8,889 nucleotides of DNA from Bacteroidota bacterium (lineage in GTDB: Bacteria; Bacteroidota; Bacteroidia; Chitinophagales; Chitinophagaceae), in assembly GCA_028876035.1 (NCBI GenBank), contig JAGWTK010000145.1, positions 1-8,889 of the forward strand. The letters are read 5' to 3'. Below are positions 5,418 through 8,889 of the stretch, piece by piece. The first letter of the stretch is position 1. Each line of letters begins with the position of its first letter. The notes beneath the pieces are model-generated. The model did no database searches, was not told the DNA's origin, and saw only the letters and a program-made list of their open reading frames with translations. The position numbers and the translations under genes are program-made.

Positions 5418-6442
5418 AAAAAATTGCACAGCTTCCAAAGAATGCGCGCGCCAACGACCGCATCCATTTCCGTATCGCCGGTACCAATTTCGCAAAGGTC
5501 GAAGCCGATGATTTTGCGGCCGCTTCTCAGGATTTGCCGGAAGATGTAAAACGTTTGCTCTATTTCAAGTCCGCCTGGCACGGGTGTACCGGTATTCGGA
5601 CAAAGTTTGGGATCAAGTCCGTCGATATCAAAACTTATATACACATGCTGCGGGAGATGGGATACAATTTCGTCGGCCAGCTGTTTCCAGTGTTGTCCTT
5701 CAAAAAGCCGCGATTTTAATTCATGATCATAATAGGTGACTACCCGGTGGTTGCTACTGCCGATGTAATCGTGTTCTTCTTCGCATAGATCGCGCACACC
5801 TACCTGTACCAGTTTTTCGAGGTTACTGATTTCAGTAAGCGCATTGTACATGATACAGGCGTGACTATACGTAAACCCTTCATAGTTTTTGCGGAGATCC
5901 GCATGCGCGTCAATTTGCAGGATCCCGAAAGACGGATAGCGTTCACTGATGGCCTTCATATAACCCAGCGGTGTGCTGTGATCGCCGCCGAGCAGGGCAA
6001 CCAGTTTCCCGTTGCTGAGCAGTTCCTTTGTTTGCTGGTATACCCAGTTATTCAGAAAAACACCGCCCTCGTTGATCTCTTTCATGCTCTTGCACATGAA
6101 ATTGTTCTTCTCAACGATTTCACCTTTGGAAATATAGTCGATATAAAGTTCAGCTTCTTTGCGGAGGTAGTCGCTCTTCATCAACACCTTCTTATCAGCT
6201 GTGCGCATGTAAAATCCCTTTTTCCAGCCGTCACGCACATCGTGATCGAAGATGTCGACCTGCAGCGCTGCTTTACACACATGATCGGTAGCCCTGGAAG
6301 TACCGGCACCGTAGCTGACAGTAACTTCCCAGGGAACAGGAAGAATAACAACCCGCGATTCTTCTTCGGAAAAAGGCAACCCGAAAATATTGTTATTGGG
6401 ATTGCCGGCGCGGTTAGGATCAAATTGTGATAAGTCTGCCAT
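5402..6442 (-). CDS. speB: Agmatinase-family ureohydrolase
   Basis: This 346-residue protein carries the whole ureohydrolase signature set: GGDHS at 152-156 (His155), DAHAD at 178-182 (Asp178, His180, Asp182) and SFDIDGLDP at 270-278 (Asp272, Asp274). These residues bind the two Mn ions of the active site. NTGTPVPGG (283-291) is typical of agmatinases. The expected reaction is agmatine to putrescine plus urea, in polyamine synthesis in the cytoplasm; arginase or guanidinobutyrase activity cannot be excluded, and no arginine decarboxylase gene is in view. I chose the ATG at 6440-6442 (MADLSQFDPN), which matches how I recall homologues starting; an ATG at 6472 would add ten residues of no family character. 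It is transcribed alone, divergently from ccmE and convergently with the 186-residue membrane protein. Its C-terminal VAGI and stop codon come from heptad repeats. Confidence 0.88.
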   Translation of the reverse strand: MADLSQFDPNRAGNPNNNIFGLPFSEEESRVVILPVPWEVTVSYGAGTSRATDHVCKAALQVDIFDHDVRDGWKKGFYMRTADKKVLMKSDYLRKEAELYIDYISKGEIVEKNNFMCKSMKEINEGGVFLNNWVYQQTKELLSNGKLVALLGGDHSTPLGYMKAISERYPSFGILQIDAHADLRKNYEGFTYSHACIMYNALTEISNLEKLVQVGVRDLCEEEHDYIGSSNHRVVTYYDHELKSRLFEGQHWKQLADEIVSHLPQHVYISFDIDGLDPKLCPNTGTPVPGGLEIEQTFYIFRQILRSGRKIIGFDLCEIGTGDTEMDAVVGARILWKLCNFLVAGI

Positions 6443-6554
6443 GAATAGATTACTGTGTGAAACGCTGCGCAAGTTAGTGCAGTATCTACTAGAAGCAAAA
6501 TATTGCCTGCGCGTTGCAAATTCTCTAAACTAACGACTGTTAAATTTTCCGTTC

Positions 6555-6570
6555 GGCGAACCAATTCGCC
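6555..6570. other. Perfect 6-bp inverted repeat in the divergent agmatinase-ccmE region
   Basis: GGCGAA, a 4-bp spacer CCAA, and TTCGCC form a perfect inverted repeat. It lies about 113 bp from the agmatinase start and 118 bp from the ccmE start. No T-run follows on either strand, so it does not look like an intrinsic terminator. It could be a small operator or a chance hairpin. The rest of 6443-6688 holds no visible gene. A two-unit heptad-like match, AGTCGTT AGTTTAG on the minus strand at 6525-6538, is probably chance. Confidence 0.35.
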
Positions 6571-6641
6571 CGCTTGCTGTTGAATGGCAGCAGGGTTGAT
6601 CATTCTCATCTGGTTTGTTGATATATAACCGTCCACGGCCT

Positions 6642-6671
6642 GTTTCATACGGGTTTTTTGAACTAATTTTA
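6642..6671 (+). promoter_or_regulatory. Candidate Bacteroidota promoter for ccmE-ccmF
   Basis: TTTC at 6642-6645 resembles the -33 element TTTG. TAATTTTA at 6664-6671 resembles the -7 element TAnnTTTG with its last base changed. The spacing is 18 bp, within the range usual for this phylum. Transcription would start near 6677, giving a leader of about a dozen bases. Confidence 0.4.
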
Positions 6672-6688
6672 CCGCCGAAATTGCTACC

Positions 6689-7096
6689 ATGAAGAAGACG
6701 CATATTATAATCCTTGTGCTGATTGCCGCGGCAATTGCTGTTTTGGTGAGTTTCACCGGCAATCTGACCACCTATGAAACCATCGCCTCAGCCCGTCAAA
6801 AGGAGGGAAAATTTGTAAGGTTGATCGCGAAAGTGGACAAATCGAAACCGGTGGAATACGATCCTGCCCGCGATCCGAATTATATGACCTTTACCGCGGT
6901 TGATACACTGGGCAATACCGCTACCGTGATTTTCCGGAATTCCAAACCACAGGATTTCGAAAAAAGTGAACGGTTGGTACTGAATGGCAAATGGCAGAAT
7001 GGCCAGTTCGAATGCAAGGACATGCTGATGAAATGTCCGAGCAAATACAAAGACGATCCCAACGTAATGAAGAAGAATCTCACGATAACCAACTAG
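6689..7096 (+). CDS. ccmE: Cytochrome c maturation haem chaperone CcmE (CxxxY type)
   Basis: This 135-residue protein has one N-terminal membrane helix (about residues 5-22) and a periplasmic OB-fold beta-barrel. CcmE takes haem from the CcmC side and passes it to CcmF for attachment to apocytochrome c. Family-like segments are GKFVRLIAKVD (40-50), NYMTFTAVDTLGNTATVIF (64-82) and LVLNGKWQNGQFECKDMLMK (96-115). The C-terminal haem-binding region reads CPSKY (Cys116 to Tyr120), a C-x-x-x-Y motif where E. coli CcmE has His followed four residues later by Tyr. Cysteine-type CcmE proteins are known from archaea and some bacteria. The protein is shorter than the 159 residues of E. coli CcmE. ccmF follows after only 5 bp, so the two form an operon. 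The start ATG follows a promoter-like box at 6664-6671. Confidence 0.92.
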   Translation: MKKTHIIILVLIAAAIAVLVSFTGNLTTYETIASARQKEGKFVRLIAKVDKSKPVEYDPARDPNYMTFTAVDTLGNTATVIFRNSKPQDFEKSERLVLNGKWQNGQFECKDMLMKCPSKYKDDPNVMKKNLTITN

Positions 7097-7101
7097 CCGA
7101 C

Positions 7102-8889
7102 ATGAAGTTTATTGGTGAACACCTGCTACCGGGCCAACTGGGCCATTTCTTTACTGTTCTCGCCCTGGTAGCTTCTTTGGTAGCTGCCATTGCCTATTTC
7201 AAAAGCGCTTCTGCTACTTTATCGGAGGTACAGCAGGGTTGGAAAAAGCTGGCCAGGATCGCCTTTGCGGTCGACTGTTTTTCGGTGCTGGCCGTATTTG
7301 CTTCTATCTTCTACATTGTTTCTACCCACAAGTTTGAATACACTTTCGCCTGGAACCACTCCAGCAAAAACCTCAATTTCGGCTATCTCTTTGCCTGTAT
7401 CTGGGAGGCGCAGGAGGGAAGCTTCCTGCTCTGGACCATCTGGCATTGTGTGCTGGGTACAGCGTTGATCTTCCGTGCCGGCAAATGGGAGGCGCCGGTA
7501 ATGACGGTTGTGAGCATCATGCAGGTTTGCCTTGCGACGATGATCATCGGCATCTACCTCGGTGAAACAAAAATTGGCATCAATCCCTTCCTGCTCGTAC
7601 GCCAGCTGGAAAACATGCGAAGTGCACCTATTTTCAGTCGCCCCGATTACCTCAGCATTCCAATGATGCAGGACGGACTAGGCCTGAACCAGTTATTGCA
7701 GAACTACTGGATGGTGATTCACCCACCGGTGTTGTTCCTTGGATTTGCTTCTACCATTGTGCCTTTTGCTTATGCGATAGCCGGTTTGTGGAAGCGGGAT
7801 TATGCTGGTTGGACAAAGGCAGCTTTACCCTGGACGATTTTTTCTGCAGGCATACTTGGTTTGGGCATCATGATGGGTGCTGCCTGGGCGTATGAATCAC
7901 TTACATTTGGTGGCTTCTGGGCCTGGGACCCGGTTGAAAATGCCTCGTTGGTTCCCTGGCTGGTGCTGGTTGCGGGGCTCCATACACAGGTCGTATACAA
8001 TGCCACCGGGCATTCACTCCGGGCCACGTATTTGTTTTTTATCGTTGCGTTTTTCCTGGTGCTGTTTTCAACCTTTCTTACCCGCAGCGGCATCCTGGGC
8101 GATAGTTCGGTACATGCTTTCGTGGAAAATGAAATGAACCTGCAGCTTATTTCGCTGATGGCGATTTTCCTATTGCCATCCCTGTTCCTGTTTGCAAAGA
8201 GGTTTAAGGAAATACCGCATATAGCAAAAGAAGAGAGTAGTTACTCCAGGGAATTCTGGATGTTTATCGGTGCACTCGTTTTATTCCTGGCGGCGATCGT
8301 CATCACCTGGCAGACTTCCTTCACGCCCATCTACAATAAACTGGCGGGTAAAACCACTGCAGCCCCGGAAGATCCTGAGTTTGCGTATAATAAAATACAG
8401 GTATTCGTGGCTGTTGTATTGGGTCTGCTCACGGGCATAGGTCAGTTTCTGCGGTATAAGGATACACCGAAAGCGTTCCTCAAAAAAGCCTGGCTACCCC
8501 TGGTGCTGGCGCTGGGTTGTTCAGTTCTGATAAGTGTGTTTGGCAATATTAATTACCAGAAGCACGGGGCCGGATTTTTGGCCGCGATACATCTCGCCGT
8601 ATTTGCAGCAGTATATGCTGTTATCGGCAATGCCTCCTATATCTGGACCGGCCTCAATGGCAAATTGAAGGTTGCCGGTGGTTCGATTGCCCACCTCGGA
8701 TTTGGACTGATGCTACTCGGTATTCTTTTTTCGTCTGCCAAGAAAGATGTGCTCTCAAAAAACAATGGTATTCTGCTGAATTTTGATCCGAAGTCAAAAC
8801 AGGATCCGCTGGAAAACCTGACGTTGATTAAAGGCCTGCGCTCGGATATGGGTAATTACTGGGCGACCTATATCGACAACGACAGTGTA
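7102..8889 (+). CDS. ccmF: Cytochrome c haem lyase subunit CcmF, truncated by the window end
   Basis: The frame is open from the ATG at 7102 through the last base of the window with no stop, giving the first 596 residues. It is a many-helix inner-membrane protein. Family marks in order: WEAQEGSFLLW (101-111), HPPVLFLGF (207-215, His207), the tryptophan-rich WWD haem-handling region GGFWAWDPVENASLVPWL (270-287), His294 in GLHTQ, and TFLTRSGILGDSSVHAF (324-340, His338). CcmF takes haem from holo-CcmE at the WWD domain and attaches it to CxxCH apocytochromes in the periplasm. The WWD motif has Phe where many relatives have Trp (GGFWAWD for WGGWWFWD). A further hydrophobic segment, SIAHLGFGLMLLGILF (about 534-549), leads into what looks like the large periplasmic domain, which is cut off. 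The gene lies 5 bp after ccmE and is surely cotranscribed with it. Confidence 0.95.
   Translation, partial: MKFIGEHLLPGQLGHFFTVLALVASLVAAIAYFKSASATLSEVQQGWKKLARIAFAVDCFSVLAVFASIFYIVSTHKFEYTFAWNHSSKNLNFGYLFACIWEAQEGSFLLWTIWHCVLGTALIFRAGKWEAPVMTVVSIMQVCLATMIIGIYLGETKIGINPFLLVRQLENMRSAPIFSRPDYLSIPMMQDGLGLNQLLQNYWMVIHPPVLFLGFASTIVPFAYAIAGLWKRDYAGWTKAALPWTIFSAGILGLGIMMGAAWAYESLTFGGFWAWDPVENASLVPWLVLVAGLHTQVVYNATGHSLRATYLFFIVAFFLVLFSTFLTRSGILGDSSVHAFVENEMNLQLISLMAIFLLPSLFLFAKRFKEIPHIAKEESSYSREFWMFIGALVLFLAAIVITWQTSFTPIYNKLAGKTTAAPEDPEFAYNKIQVFVAVVLGLLTGIGQFLRYKDTPKAFLKKAWLPLVLALGCSVLISVFGNINYQKHGAGFLAAIHLAVFAAVYAVIGNASYIWTGLNGKLKVAGGSIAHLGFGLMLLGILFSSAKKDVLSKNNGILLNFDPKSKQDPLENLTLIKGLRSDMGNYWATYIDNDSV

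Noticed and set aside
6525..6538. Two-unit heptad match (AGTCGTT AGTTTAG on the minus strand)
   Set aside because: Two degenerate units can arise by chance and no further units follow in register.
6181..6771. Long minus-strand open frame (196 codons) upstream of the agmatinase start
   Set aside because: It overlaps ccmE and the agmatinase gene in other frames, crosses the divergent promoter region, and has no family-like content.
7190..7468. Open frame on + inside the region after ccmE
   Set aside because: It is out of frame with ccmF, which reads cleanly from 7102 to the window end with all family motifs; this frame is a shadow.

Overview
The window looks like the chromosome of a member of the Bacteroidota, most likely a Chitinophagaceae-type bacterium. 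The reasons are a PorP/SprF-type type IX secretion outer-membrane protein at the left edge, an agmatinase whose sequence resembles chitinophagal homologues as I remember them, start codons without Shine-Dalgarno sequences but with boxes resembling the Bacteroidota -7 element (TAnnTTTG), and a Bacteroidota-like ccmE-ccmF pair. No tRNA, rRNA, transposase, phage gene or CRISPR array is visible. The assignment is from memory of families, not from a search.

Layout: (1) 1-464, end of a PorP/SprF gene on +. (2) 465-652, a convergent gap filled largely with 7-bp repeats. (3) 653-4306, a four-gene minus-strand unit read right to left: a four-helix membrane protein with a PH-like tail, an uncharacterised radical SAM enzyme, an EamA/DMT transporter and a TauE/SafE transporter; the last two overlap by 4 bp. 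(4) 4307-4595, a divergent promoter region. (5) 4596-5156 on +, a second four-helix membrane protein whose C-terminal half matches that of its divergent neighbour. (6) 5157-5401, a second convergent gap with the same kinds of 7-bp repeat. (7) 5402-6442 on -, an agmatinase-family ureohydrolase. (8) 6443-6688, a divergent promoter region. (9) 6689-8889 on +, ccmE and ccmF (the latter runs off the window), for cytochrome c maturation.

The most unusual signal is the heptanucleotide repeat system. Both convergent gaps carry degenerate tandem 7-mers that fit one loose scheme (x-G-T-x-x-x-x) in three flavours: AGTCnnn, RGTAnnn and nGTTCnn. In each gap one gene end carries AGTC units followed by GTTC units, and the opposite gene end carries RGTA units. 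The two gaps are therefore the same composite element in opposite orientations, bracketing the block 653-5156. Three genes (TauE/SafE, the 186-residue membrane protein, agmatinase) take their last few codons and TAG stop from the repeats. Weaker heptad tracts also lie in the divergent region 4307-4595. I see no classical intrinsic terminator in the convergent gaps, so these arrays sit where terminators would be expected.

Other points of interest are a CcmE with a Cys-x-x-x-Tyr haem-binding motif instead of the usual histidine, a radical SAM enzyme with a cysteine-rich stretch in front of its cluster motif, and the divergent pair of paralogous membrane proteins.
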